Shown piece by piece: positions 51,564-60,755 of a stretch of 64,000 nt of DNA; positions within the stretch are counted from its first letter, which is position 1, and every line of letters starts with the position of its first letter. Below the pieces are notes generated by a model. The model was not told where the DNA came from. It saw only the letters and a list, made by a program, of their open reading frames with translations, and did no database searches. The DNA comes from Deltaproteobacteria bacterium. Its GTDB lineage: Bacteria; Desulfobacterota; Desulfarculia; Adiutricales; Adiutricaceae. The position numbers and the translations under genes were made by a program. The stretch is from the NCBI GenBank assembly GCA_031264145.1, contig JAISEK010000127.1, positions 37,516-101,515 on the forward strand, given 5' to 3'.

Positions 51564-51784
51564 CGCATCCCCCTGGGGCCCTGAAGGGCCGGAGAAGAAA
51601 TGACCAATTGATGGCCAGGCGACTTTCGGGCGCCTGGCCATGCCCTGGCGTTCGCCGCTGGCGCCTTCCAGGCCGGCCAGGAAGGCGCCAGCGGGGGCCC
51701 AAGCCCTGCGCCATCGCGTCGGTGGCCCATTCCATGCCCGGTCCGGCCATGGCCGGCGGGAAAACTGTCGGTATCGGCCATGGC

Positions 51785-52561
51785 CTAGACCATTCTGACC
51801 GGGAGGCCGCGCTGCCTCAAAAATTCCTTCAGGTCCTTGATGCTGTGCCGGTTGTAGTGGACGATGGAGGCGACCAGCACGGCTGAGGCGTGCCCATCGG
51901 ACAGGGCCTGGAAGAGATGCTCTGGCCGGCCCGCCCCGCCCGAGGCGATGACGGGTATGCGCACGTTCTGGGCGACCATCCTGGTCACGTCAAGCTCATA
52001 GCCGTCCTGGGTCCCGTCGGCGTCTATGGAGTTTAGGCAGATTTCCCCGGCCCCCAGTTCCTCGGCCTTCCTGGCCCAGGCCAGGGCGTCTAGGCCGGTG
52101 GGCACCCGGCCGCCGTTGATGACCACCTCGTAGCCAGACGGGATGTGGGCCGTGGGACCGACCCTTCTGGCGTCCAGGCCCAGGACCACGGCCTGCGAGC
52201 CGAAGGCCTCGGCCCCTTGGGCGATGAGCCGGGGGTCGCGGACCGCGGCCGAGTTGAGGGATATCTTCTCCGCCCCCGCCAGGAGCACGTCCCGCATCTG
52301 GGACACCGAGGAGAGCCCCCCGCCCACGCTGAAGGGGATGAAGATGGCCTCGGCCACCCTCTCGACCACGCCCAGGAAGATGCCCCGGCCTTCGGCCGAG
52401 GCCGTGATGTCGTAGAATACTATCTCGTCGGCCCCTTCCTCGTAGTAGCGCCTGGCCGCCTCGACGGGGTCGCCCAGATCCAGGTTCTCCCTGAACCTTA
52501 CCCCCTTGGTCAAAAGGCCGTCGCGGACGTCCAGGCAGGGGATGACGCGCTTACTGAGCAT
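51785..52561 (-). CDS. hisF: Imidazole glycerol phosphate synthase cyclase subunit
   Basis: [55 protein letters not shown]. Confidence 0.96.
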   Translation of the reverse strand: MLSKRVIPCLDVRDGLLTKGVRFRENLDLGDPVEAARRYYEEGADEIVFYDITASAEGRGIFLGVVERVAEAIFIPFSVGGGLSSVSQMRDVLLAGAEKISLNSAAVRDPRLIAQGAEAFGSQAVVLGLDARRVGPTAHIPSGYEVVINGGRVPTGLDALAWARKAEELGAGEICLNSIDADGTQDGYELDVTRMVAQNVRIPVIASGGAGRPEHLFQALSDGHASAVLVASIVHYNRHSIKDLKEFLRQRGLPVRMV

Positions 52562-53195
52562 GGTTCCCGGCCTCCCGGCAGTAGCGGTAGAAGTTACTCA
52601 GGATTGCCAGCCCCGGCCGCCCGCTCTTCTCTGGATGGAACTGGAGGGCCCAGAGGCCCTCCCGGCCGTAGACGGAGCAAAAGTCCTGGCCATGCCAGGT
52701 CAGGCCCAGAACCAGTTCCTCGGCCGGGCTGGGGTAGAAGCTGTGGACGAAGTAGAACTGGTCGTCGGGCCGGAGGCCGGCCCAGAGGGGGCTCCTTTTC
52801 CTGAAGCGGACGGTGTTCCAGCCCATGTGGGGGACTCGGATGGGCCGGCCGTCATGGTCGTCGAGCCCATCGGGGAACCTGACCGTCCGGCCTGGCAGGA
52901 GGCCCAGGGTCCTGGTCTGGTTCTCCTCGCTGCTCTCCAGCATTATCTGGCAGCCAAGGCAGATGCCCAGCATGGGCCGCCCGCCAGCGGCCAGCCGCCT
53001 CATGGCCTGGTCCAGGCCGGTGGAGGAGATGACCCGCATGGCCTGGCCGGCAGCCCCCACCCCTGGAAATATGAGGCCCTCCGCCCGCTCCAGGACATCA
53101 GGGTCGCTGGCTATCTCGGACGGGATCCCCAGGTGGTCCAGGGCCCTCTTGACGCTGGTCTGGTTGCCGGCCCGGTAGTCTATTATGGCGAGCAT
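52551..53195 (-). CDS. hisH: Imidazole glycerol phosphate synthase glutamine amidotransferase subunit
   Basis: [51 protein letters not shown]. Confidence 0.95.
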   Translation of the reverse strand: MLAIIDYRAGNQTSVKRALDHLGIPSEIASDPDVLERAEGLIFPGVGAAGQAMRVISSTGLDQAMRRLAAGGRPMLGICLGCQIMLESSEENQTRTLGLLPGRTVRFPDGLDDHDGRPIRVPHMGWNTVRFRKRSPLWAGLRPDDQFYFVHSFYPSPAEELVLGLTWHGQDFCSVYGREGLWALQFHPEKSGRPGLAILSNFYRYCREAGNHAQ

Positions 53196-53237
53196 AGTCT
53201 CCCCCTTATCGGCGATGTGCCTTTCGCGGGGGAAGGC

Positions 53238-54371
53238 CTAAGGCCTGGGCCCCTGCGGGGCCGTCTTCCTGCGGCGCATGAGGGCGGACAGGTAAAGCCA
53301 GCCCCAGAGCCCCAGGAAGGCCAGCATGGACACGGCGGTTAGGCGGTTGAGGGCCTGGGCCGAGAGGGCCTGGGCCGGGGTGAACTCCATGACGTCGGAG
53401 GCGTAGACGCTGAAGGCCTCGACCACCCCCAGGCCGGCCGGGGTGAGGTTGACGATCGTGGTGTGGATCTGGCCCCCGCAGAAGAAAAAGACCTCGGCCA
53501 GACTCAGCCTGACCCCGAAGGCGGCCAGGGAGAGCCAGTTGCAGAGCGCCCAGGACAGGAAATAGACGATCTGGAGGAAGGCCAGGCGAGCCATGAGGCC
53601 CGTGGCGGACCTCAGGCCGTCCCAGCCCTGGGCCAGGGCCCGCAGCCTCTTGGGAAGCCGGAAGGGGAGGCGCCCCAGGAACAGGACCGAGGCCAGGCCG
53701 AGAAGGAAGGTTCCCCCGAAGTAGGCCATGAGGACGGGACTGGGGGAGCGTCCCTGGGCCCAGATGGCGGCCAGCCCCCCAAAGGCGAAGAGGGAGGCGG
53801 TCGAGAGGGTCATCGTGGTGACCGAGACGAGCTGGGCCACGTAGTCGGTCACGGCCAGGCCCCGGCCGGCGGCGATGTAAAGGCCCCTTAGCCCTGAGCC
53901 GCTTTTGAGGGGAATCAGGTAGTTGACGGCTGTGGTGGCCGCTGTCAGGGCCAGGCCCTCCAGGAAGGAGAGCCTGAGGCCGAAGGCCGTCATGGGCCAG
54001 CGCAGGAGCTCGCTGTTGCTGACGATCATCAGCAGCCAGGCCACCGGCATCAGGGCCAGGATGGACTTGGGGATGGGCTTGGCCCACAGTTCCCTGAACT
54101 CCCCGATGTGGCCATGGACGAACCAGGCTATGGCCCCGACGAGACAGGCCGTCAACGCCAGGCTCAGGGCCATCATCAGGGGGCGTCGCCTGGGGCCAGG
54201 AGGGCCGGCCGCCCCGCCGCCGGGGGCCTCGGCCGGGCTAGGCAAGACTGGTGACGTGCGGCCCGTCCCCGTTGATTTCCGCCTCAACCAGCCGCAAAAG
54301 TTCCCTGGCCACCGGGCCGGTCCCCCCGTGGCCGACCGGCTGGCCGTCCCACAGGGAGACGCCCAAGACAT
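53238..54371 (-). CDS. Lysylphosphatidylglycerol synthase TM region/UPF0104-family membrane protein (true start probably near 54175)
   Basis: ALTAATTAVNYLIPLKSGSGLRGLYIAAGRGLAVTDYVAQLVS, NLTPAGLGVVEAFSVYASDV. Confidence 0.8.
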   Translation of the reverse strand: MSWASPCGTASRSATGGPARWPGNFCGWLRRKSTGTGRTSPVLPSPAEAPGGGAAGPPGPRRRPLMMALSLALTACLVGAIAWFVHGHIGEFRELWAKPIPKSILALMPVAWLLMIVSNSELLRWPMTAFGLRLSFLEGLALTAATTAVNYLIPLKSGSGLRGLYIAAGRGLAVTDYVAQLVSVTTMTLSTASLFAFGGLAAIWAQGRSPSPVLMAYFGGTFLLGLASVLFLGRLPFRLPKRLRALAQGWDGLRSATGLMARLAFLQIVYFLSWALCNWLSLAAFGVRLSLAEVFFFCGGQIHTTIVNLTPAGLGVVEAFSVYASDVMEFTPAQALSAQALNRLTAVSMLAFLGLWGWLYLSALMRRRKTAPQGPRP

Positions 54372-55221
54372 CGAAGGAGGTGGTGGTCAGAAAGACCTCG
54401 GCCGCCTGTCCCTTGGCCTCCTTCTCGGTCAGATCAGCGTTTCTGACGCTTTTCAGGAGACCCCTTTCCACAAGGCCGGCGGCCAGGGCCATGACCCTCA
54501 TGAGGGTGACGCCCTTGAGTATCCTGGAAAATGACGGGACGCACATGTCCCCGTCCCTGGTCACGACGACCACGTTCTCCGTGGCCCCCTCGGTCAGGAA
54601 GCCCTCCTGGTCAAAGCTGACCACGTAGTCGGCGCCTTTGTCCAGGGCCGACTTCTTGGCCAAGACGTTGTGGAGGTAGTCGCAGGTCTTGATGATCGCG
54701 TACTCGCTTTTGGCCGGGAAGGGGGCCGTGGCCAGGCTGACCCCGGCCTCGTAGACCGACTGGGCCGGCCTCCTGAGCTTTTGGGTAATCAGGTAGAGCT
54801 GGCTCCCGCCCTTGGAGTCGTAAGGGCTGACCGAGAAGCTGCCTGGGCCCCTGGAGACGGTCAGCCTGACCACGAAGTCCTCCAGGCCGCCCAGACGGTA
54901 GGCCTGCCCTAGGATGTCACGTATGTGGGCGAACTCTGCCGGCATGGCCAGCCCCAGGGCCTCGGCGGACACGCACAGGCGTTCCAGGTGCTCGTTGAGG
55001 CAATAGGCCCGCCCACGCACGACCTTGAACGTCTCAAAGACGGCATCGCCACGGTGGGCCATGTGGTCGTCCGGGGGAACGCCCCAAACGGCCGGGTCGG
55101 CGGAGAAGCCGCCCCACAGGCTGGAGAACATGACGAGGTAGTTTTCGTGCCAGGGGCAGTCTTTTTCCTGCATCGCCTTCAGGAGCGCCAAGGGGGAATA
55201 CGAGGGCCAGTTTTTAGCCAT
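54238..55221 (-). CDS. Class IV PLP-dependent aminotransferase
   Basis: HRGDAVFETFKVVRGRAYCLNEHLERL, GFLTEGATENVVVVTRDG, FLTTTSFDVLGVSLWDGQPVGHG. Confidence 0.9.
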   Translation of the reverse strand: MAKNWPSYSPLALLKAMQEKDCPWHENYLVMFSSLWGGFSADPAVWGVPPDDHMAHRGDAVFETFKVVRGRAYCLNEHLERLCVSAEALGLAMPAEFAHIRDILGQAYRLGGLEDFVVRLTVSRGPGSFSVSPYDSKGGSQLYLITQKLRRPAQSVYEAGVSLATAPFPAKSEYAIIKTCDYLHNVLAKKSALDKGADYVVSFDQEGFLTEGATENVVVVTRDGDMCVPSFSRILKGVTLMRVMALAAGLVERGLLKSVRNADLTEKEAKGQAAEVFLTTTSFDVLGVSLWDGQPVGHGGTGPVARELLRLVEAEINGDGPHVTSLA

Positions 55222-55276
55222 GGTGCTGTGACTCCGAGGGGGGAAAGATGGTGTTCGACGCCGGGCCGGGCCATTG

Positions 55277-55942
55277 TCACTGCCCGTGGCCTTGGGCCAC
55301 ACGCCTAAGCTGGGTCACGGCCTTGGCGTAGTCCGGGCTCCGGAAGAGGTGGGAGCCGCTGACCATGACCGTGGCCCCGGCCGCGGCAAGGCTGGCGGCG
55401 TTGCGGTCGCTCACGCCCCCATCGATCTCGATGGGGGTGGGGAGGCCAGACTGGGCCAACAGGGCGCTGAGTCTCCTGGTCTTCTCGACAGTCGAGGGGA
55501 TGAAGGGCTGGCCGCTGAAGCCCGGGTTCACGCCCATCACGACTATGAGCTCGACCAGGTCCAGGCAGCTGTCGAGGGCGGATAGGGCCGTGGCCGGGTT
55601 GATGGCCACCCCCGGCCGGGCCCCGGCCTCGGCGATGGAGGCCAGGGCCCTGTTCAGGTGGGCGGAGGCCTCCAGGTGGACCGTCACGTAGTCGGCCCCG
55701 GCGCGGGCGAAGACGGGCGCGTACCTTAGGGGGTCGGAGACCATGAGGTGGGCGTCCAGGGGCAGGCTGGTGGCCTTGCGGGCCATCTCCACCACCCAGG
55801 GGCCAAAGGTGATGTTGGGCACGAAATGGCCGTCCATCACGTCGATGTGTATCCAGTCGGCCCCGGCCGCCTCCATGGCCTTGATTTCCTCGGCCAGGCG
55901 CCCGTGGTCGGCTGAAAGGATGGAAGGGGCAACCTTGATCAT
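55277..55942 (-). CDS. rpe: Ribulose-phosphate 3-epimerase
   Basis: MIKVAPSILSADHGRLAEEIKAMEAAGADWIHIDVMDGHFVPNITFGP, MGVNPGFSGQPF. Confidence 0.96.
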   Translation of the reverse strand: MIKVAPSILSADHGRLAEEIKAMEAAGADWIHIDVMDGHFVPNITFGPWVVEMARKATSLPLDAHLMVSDPLRYAPVFARAGADYVTVHLEASAHLNRALASIAEAGARPGVAINPATALSALDSCLDLVELIVVMGVNPGFSGQPFIPSTVEKTRRLSALLAQSGLPTPIEIDGGVSDRNAASLAAAGATVMVSGSHLFRSPDYAKAVTQLRRVAQGHGQ

Positions 55943-56162
55943 GGTCAAAACCAAAGAGGCCTGGCCGTCGGCCAGGCCGGCTTCATGTCTCGGCGAGGCC
56001 GGGAGGCCTGGCGCTTTTTCGGGGGGCCGGGCCCGGCGGCGGGGCGGCCTCGGCTTTTGGGCAATATTATAGAAACGCGGGCCAAATTACAAGTTTCGGG
56101 AGCGCGGCCCACCGGCGCCGGGAGGGCTTGCCCCGGCAGGCGGCCGGAGCTAAAATGGACCC

Positions 56163-57287
56163 ATGGAAGTGCCCATCCTGAAAATTCCCTTCGACGCCGG
56201 TGACGCCGCCGAGATTTGCCGTGAGCTGTCCGACCTTCTCCTGGGGGGACGCCTGGCCATGGGGCGGAATGTCAGAGAGTTCGAGGACTCCTTCCGGGAT
56301 TTCGCCGGCGCCGGCTTCGCCTGCGGCTGCTCCAGCGGGACGGCGGCCCTGGAGCTCATCTTCCGGGCCCTGGGCCCAGGCGGGGGCTCGGTGGCCGTGC
56401 CGGCCAACACCTTCATGGCCACAGCCCTTGCCCCCTTGGCCGCAGGGCACAGGATAATCCTGATCGACAACGACCCGGTCTATTTCCAGATGTGCCCCGA
56501 CGACCTGGCCAGAAAGATAAGGGACGACACCAGGGCGGTGGTGCTGGTCCACATCGGCGGCTTCATCTCACCCAGATGGGAGGAGGTGAAGGCCCTGGCC
56601 GAGGAGAGGGGCGCTGCCTTCGTCGAGGACGCCGCCCACGCCCATGGGGCCGAGGCGTGTGGGCGGACGGCGGGGACGCTGGGCCTGGCGGCCGCCTTTT
56701 CTTTTTACCCGACCAAGGTCCTGACCACGGCCGAGGGGGGCATGGTGACCACCTCCGACGAGGGGCTCTTCCGAAGGATCCTGGCCCTCCGCCAGCACGG
56801 CCAGGAGCGGCCAGGATCCAACGTCCACGATGGTTTCGGCCTGAACTACCGCCCCTCGGAGATCCACGCCCTCCTGGGGCTCAGGATGATGGCCAAGGCC
56901 GGGTGGATCCTGGCCGAGCGGCGCCAGGCCGCGGCCGTCTATGACCGGCTTCTGGCCGGTGGCCCCGTGAGGCCAGTGCTGCCTCCGGAGGGCCACAGGC
57001 CGTCCTACTACAAGTACATGGCCCTCCTGCCGGAAAAGAGCCGGCGGGGCGAGATAAAGCGGAGGCTCCTGGAGGAACACGGGGTTAGCCTGGCCGGCGA
57101 GGTCTACGCCACGCCGGGCCACCGGCAGCCCATCTGGGCCAAGCACCCGGAGTATCTGGCCAGGGGGATAGAGCCACTCCCCAACGCCGAGTACTGCGCC
57201 GAACACCAGGTCTGCCTGCCAATCTGGCCCGGCCTGACGCCCGAGGCCCAGGAGCACGTGGTCTGGGCCCTATCCAGGGTCCTCTGA
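56163..57287 (+). CDS. DegT/DnrJ/EryC1/StrS aminotransferase
   Basis: GCSSGTAALELIFRALGPGGGSVAVPANTFMATALAPLAAG, FVEDAAHAHGA, FSFYPTKVLTTAEGGMV. Confidence 0.93.
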   Translation: MEVPILKIPFDAGDAAEICRELSDLLLGGRLAMGRNVREFEDSFRDFAGAGFACGCSSGTAALELIFRALGPGGGSVAVPANTFMATALAPLAAGHRIILIDNDPVYFQMCPDDLARKIRDDTRAVVLVHIGGFISPRWEEVKALAEERGAAFVEDAAHAHGAEACGRTAGTLGLAAAFSFYPTKVLTTAEGGMVTTSDEGLFRRILALRQHGQERPGSNVHDGFGLNYRPSEIHALLGLRMMAKAGWILAERRQAAAVYDRLLAGGPVRPVLPPEGHRPSYYKYMALLPEKSRRGEIKRRLLEEHGVSLAGEVYATPGHRQPIWAKHPEYLARGIEPLPNAEYCAEHQVCLPIWPGLTPEAQEHVVWALSRVL

Positions 57288-57385
57288 GGCAAGGCGTTCC
57301 CGCGGTGCTCTGGGACAAGGGAAATCTTAGCCCCCCTCGGTGGGGGAAAAAATGAAGATTGACGTTATTCTGAGGAGCCCACGCC
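57165..57385 (+). repeat. Left copy of a ~220-bp direct repeat (DegT 3' end, intergenic, truncated oxidoreductase 5' end)
   Basis: Near-identical to 60521-60755; includes tcggtgggggaaaaaatgaagattgacgttattctgaggagccc. Confidence 0.88.
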
Positions 57386-57623
57386 AGAATTATAACCATA
57401 TCGAAAAACTCTCTCCAAAAGAATATATTGGCCGATGAGTATAGTCAATCTGACCTCTATTCTTACCCGAATAATATCGGCTAGCGGCCAAGCTTCTCGC
57501 GGCCCTGAAGGGTCACGAAGATTTCCGCTTGACACCCGGCCAGACTCGCATTAAATTAAAAATGTCGTGGGAAGCGCAAACTAGCCATCGGCAGGGGCAA
57601 CCCTCCTTATTATGGATAAATTA

Positions 57624-57656
57624 GCCCCCGCATGGACCTCTAATCCCTGCGGGGGC
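57624..57656 (-). terminator. GC-rich hairpin overlapping the stop of the small ORF
   Basis: GCCCCCGCA ... TGCGGGGGC followed (minus strand) by TAATTT. Confidence 0.55.
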
Positions 57657-57765
57657 CTTCTTCTATACACGCAAGCGCCGGTTGGTGCTTAAAGACGCCT
57701 TTTAACAAGTCGACCACGAACGAGCCCGCTACAAACGAAAGCGTGTTCCACAAGAAAGCTCTCAT
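57640..57765 (-). CDS. Unannotated 41-aa hydrophobic small protein
   Basis: MRAFLWNTLSFVAGSFVVDLLKGVFKHQPALACIEEGPRRD; strong SD AAGGAGGT before ATG; stop lies within a GC-rich hairpin. Confidence 0.5.
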   Translation of the reverse strand: MRAFLWNTLSFVAGSFVVDLLKGVFKHQPALACIEEGPRRD

Positions 57766-58173
57766 GGGGACACCTCCTTCCAGGAGGTTGCCTTACCGGG
57801 TATCCTACAAACCGTCCCCATAAGGATCAATCCTTGCGCTAAGGCCACGAAAGGGGCCTTACCCTATCGGTCCAGCATCTCCTCGCCCACTCCCTCAGGT
57901 GGAACTTGTCCAGGCAGGGGCGGTCCAGGTTTGCAGGCCGGAGTGGCCATTAGGCCGCCGATGGCCCGCAGCAAGCCTGGCAAAACGGATCAAGAAAAAA
58001 ACTTGACAATGATTGCAGACTTTCATAATATAAAAGGCAGGAAATTGCAGATTACACACTTGTAATGGAAATATAAGAAATTATATTAATTGTTTTTATC
58101 GTTAATAACTCCAAAAGCCTAGCCGTTTCTCGGGGATGCCGTGAAAAATGACCGGGGACCCTCGGGCCGGAAG

Positions 58174-59367
58174 ATGATGAAAATTACCCATATCGATTGT
58201 TTTAGCGGGCCTGGAGGAATCTGTGCGGGATTTTGCGCAGCGGGAATAGACACGCTTGTCGCGATCGAGCACGTAAAAAGCTGCGTGGACACGTATTCGG
58301 CGAACCATCCGCAAGTCCACGTTATCCACTCGGACATAAAAGAAGTCGCCTCCGACCAAATATTGCCTTTCATTCCTAGCCGTGGCGTCGATCTTGTTTC
58401 TTCAGGGATGCCATGCGAGACTTTTTCGACGGCTGGAAACAAATCTCGTTCATTTTATGATGATAGACAATTTCTTTTCCGAGAAGGAATCAGAATTGCC
58501 AAATTATCAAAAGCAAAATTAATTTTGTTTGAAAATGTTCCTGCTATTTCAACAAAAAAAGTCTCAAAAAATTCTTCTAAGCTTATAGTAGATTTAATAA
58601 TAGAAGAATTAGCACAGGAAGGTTATGAAAACTGCATTAAAGTTGTATTAAATTCAACGCAGTATGGCATTCCTCAACGACGAAGCAGGTTTTTTATTTT
58701 AGCCTGCAGATTCGCTGATTGGAAGCTTTCTTATCCTTTGCCGACTTTTTCGGGAGAGATCGACGTATCCGCAGCGTTTTCGGGTCTGCCCAAGGTGACC
58801 CCAAATACTGGGAAAGAAGCAGACGAATACACGTCGAAAAGTTCCCAATATGCGGACCTCTTGCGGGACGATAAATTTTGGCGACGAGGAACAAAAAAAT
58901 GCGACACCGTGTCCTATCAAATGCCGATGCGGCATCGGGACTGCACGTTGGAACGGTTTTCGTTGCTGAGGCCTGGGGAAAGCCTAAAAAACCTATTTGA
59001 AAGATACATAGACGAAGAACGAGTAACGTTACAATCAAGGCGCGTATTGCCCAACAAGATGTTCATTAAGCGGAATTACCGCTTAAAGCTAAACGAGCCT
59101 TCTCCCACCGTCACAAGCCATTGCCTGGATGAATTCGTCCATCCTGTCCATAACAGGGCTTTGACGGTACGGGAGTGCGCACGGCTGCAATCATTCCCTG
59201 ACTCGTACGATTTTCGCGGCGGTCCATATATCGTTCCGCATATAGATCGCGAGGTCCAGGACAAATACGAGCAGATAGGAGATGCCGTTCCGCCTCTTTT
59301 GGCATATGCCTGGGGAAAAACGATTCATCAGATATTAATGGAAAATAATAATGCCTCAGATAATTAA
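58174..59367 (+). CDS. C5-cytosine DNA methyltransferase of a type II R-M system
   Basis: THIDCFSGPGGICAGFCAAGIDTLVAIEHVKSCVDTYSANHP, SSGMPCETFS, FENVPAI, QRRSRFFILA, LTVRECARLQSFPDSYDF, QIGDAVPPLLAYA. Confidence 0.95.
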   Translation: MMKITHIDCFSGPGGICAGFCAAGIDTLVAIEHVKSCVDTYSANHPQVHVIHSDIKEVASDQILPFIPSRGVDLVSSGMPCETFSTAGNKSRSFYDDRQFLFREGIRIAKLSKAKLILFENVPAISTKKVSKNSSKLIVDLIIEELAQEGYENCIKVVLNSTQYGIPQRRSRFFILACRFADWKLSYPLPTFSGEIDVSAAFSGLPKVTPNTGKEADEYTSKSSQYADLLRDDKFWRRGTKKCDTVSYQMPMRHRDCTLERFSLLRPGESLKNLFERYIDEERVTLQSRRVLPNKMFIKRNYRLKLNEPSPTVTSHCLDEFVHPVHNRALTVRECARLQSFPDSYDFRGGPYIVPHIDREVQDKYEQIGDAVPPLLAYAWGKTIHQILMENNNASDN

Positions 59368-60212
59368 AGACTATTGTCATAAAATATATATAAAAACATA
59401 TTTATCAGAAATAAAACGGCTTTCAGATACCATAAAAACGTCTAATATGGCATTAAGTAATAATAAAAGAGATGAAATTGAAACAGCCGCTCAAAAAGAA
59501 GCAATAAAATGTGCCACTCTTGAAGGCATGCGCGCCTTCGCCGAGGAAGATCCCGCTTCGATCTGGAATATGGTCTACGGCATCCACGTGCACAGAAAAA
59601 GCGGCGTAAAAGATACGGACACTATCGCCAAAATTATCGCCGCTGACCAAAGCTGGAAAAAATCAAGCGGGCATGCGTTTGAGGAAATGGTAAAATTTTT
59701 GGGCTCGGAGGCTTTGAGGAGCGAAGGAATTGAGATAGTTTTGCAAAGAGATTTAAGTTTGATCATAAAAAATAACCAATTAAACAATGAAACACGTGAT
59801 ATATCTTGGCTTAAAGGCCAAAAAAGCAATTTTGACTTGTTCGCAATTGTCCACAAGGATAACAACAATTTCTGTTTTGGTTGCCTCCAATGCAAGACAA
59901 GCATACGTGATAGGGTATCCCGCGATAGAGAACCATCCATCCATGCAGGCAATGAATAATTTTTTTTGGAGCGCGGCTATCGTTTTAAACGGCGATTTCC
60001 TTAAATTGCCAAAGTTCATTTCAATGGTCAATGGAAACGATAATCAAAAAAACGGTTGGCACGGCATGTATGTTTTTTCAAATTTACCTACACAAGGACG
60101 CATATACCCAATTGACTATAATTTTGAAAAATTCAAAAATCATGCCATTAGCGCATCATATCATTGGCTGACGCAGCGTCAGTGGATTGATTATAGCTGG
60201 GCCCCTGAATGA
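59351..60212 (+). pseudogene. Type II restriction endonuclease, frameshifted (possibly phase-variable) at a (CCAT)3 tract
   Basis: N-part 59351-59959 ends ...FDLFAIVHKDNNNFCFGCLQCKTSIRDRVSRDREPSIHAGNE*; C-part continues in the next frame ...MQAMNNFFWSAAIVLNGDFLKLPKF; removal of one CCAT joins them. Confidence 0.8.
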
Positions 60213-60256
60213 GCCTGAAGAAGACTATGTCCGTTATGTATAGCTGACATTCTCCA

Positions 60257-60308
60257 GCTGGACCGATAGAGAAAGGCCCCAGAAGGGGCCTTTCTCTATC
60301 GGTCCAGC
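60257..60308. repeat. Perfect 24-bp inverted repeat with AGAA loop
   Basis: GCTGGACCGATAGAGAAAGGCCCC-AGAA-GGGGCCTTTCTCTATCGGTCCAGC. Confidence 0.9.
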
Positions 60309-60520
60309 GTCTCTTCGGCCCCGCTCCATCAGGTGGAACTTGTCCAGGCTGGAGCGGTCCAGGGCCTCCCTGAGCCCCAGCACGTACTCGGCCAGGTCCT
60401 CGTTGGTCCGCCCGGACATGACCGGCCCCGGCACATCCTGGAGGTAAACCGTCGGGGGAAGGCACGGCGCGGCGACCGCTGCGGGCCTACCGGCACAGTT
60501 CGCCTGTCAAAAACGGAATA

Positions 60521-60755
60521 GGGATAGAGCCTCTTCCCAACGCCGAGTACTGCGCCGAACACCAGGTCTGCCTGCCAATCCTGGCCCGGCCTGACGCCCG
60601 AGGCCCAGGAGCACGTGGTCTGGGCCCTGTCCAGGGTCCCCTGAGGCAGGGCACTCCCGCGGTGCCAGGGGACAAAGGAAATCCTAGACCCCCTCGGTGG
60701 GGGAAAAAAGTGGGGGAAAAAATGAAGATTGCCGTTATTCTGGGGAGCCCGCGCC
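60521..60755 (+). repeat. Right copy of the ~220-bp direct repeat (truncated DegT 3' end leading into the intact oxidoreductase)
   Basis: Matches 57165-57385. Confidence 0.88.
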
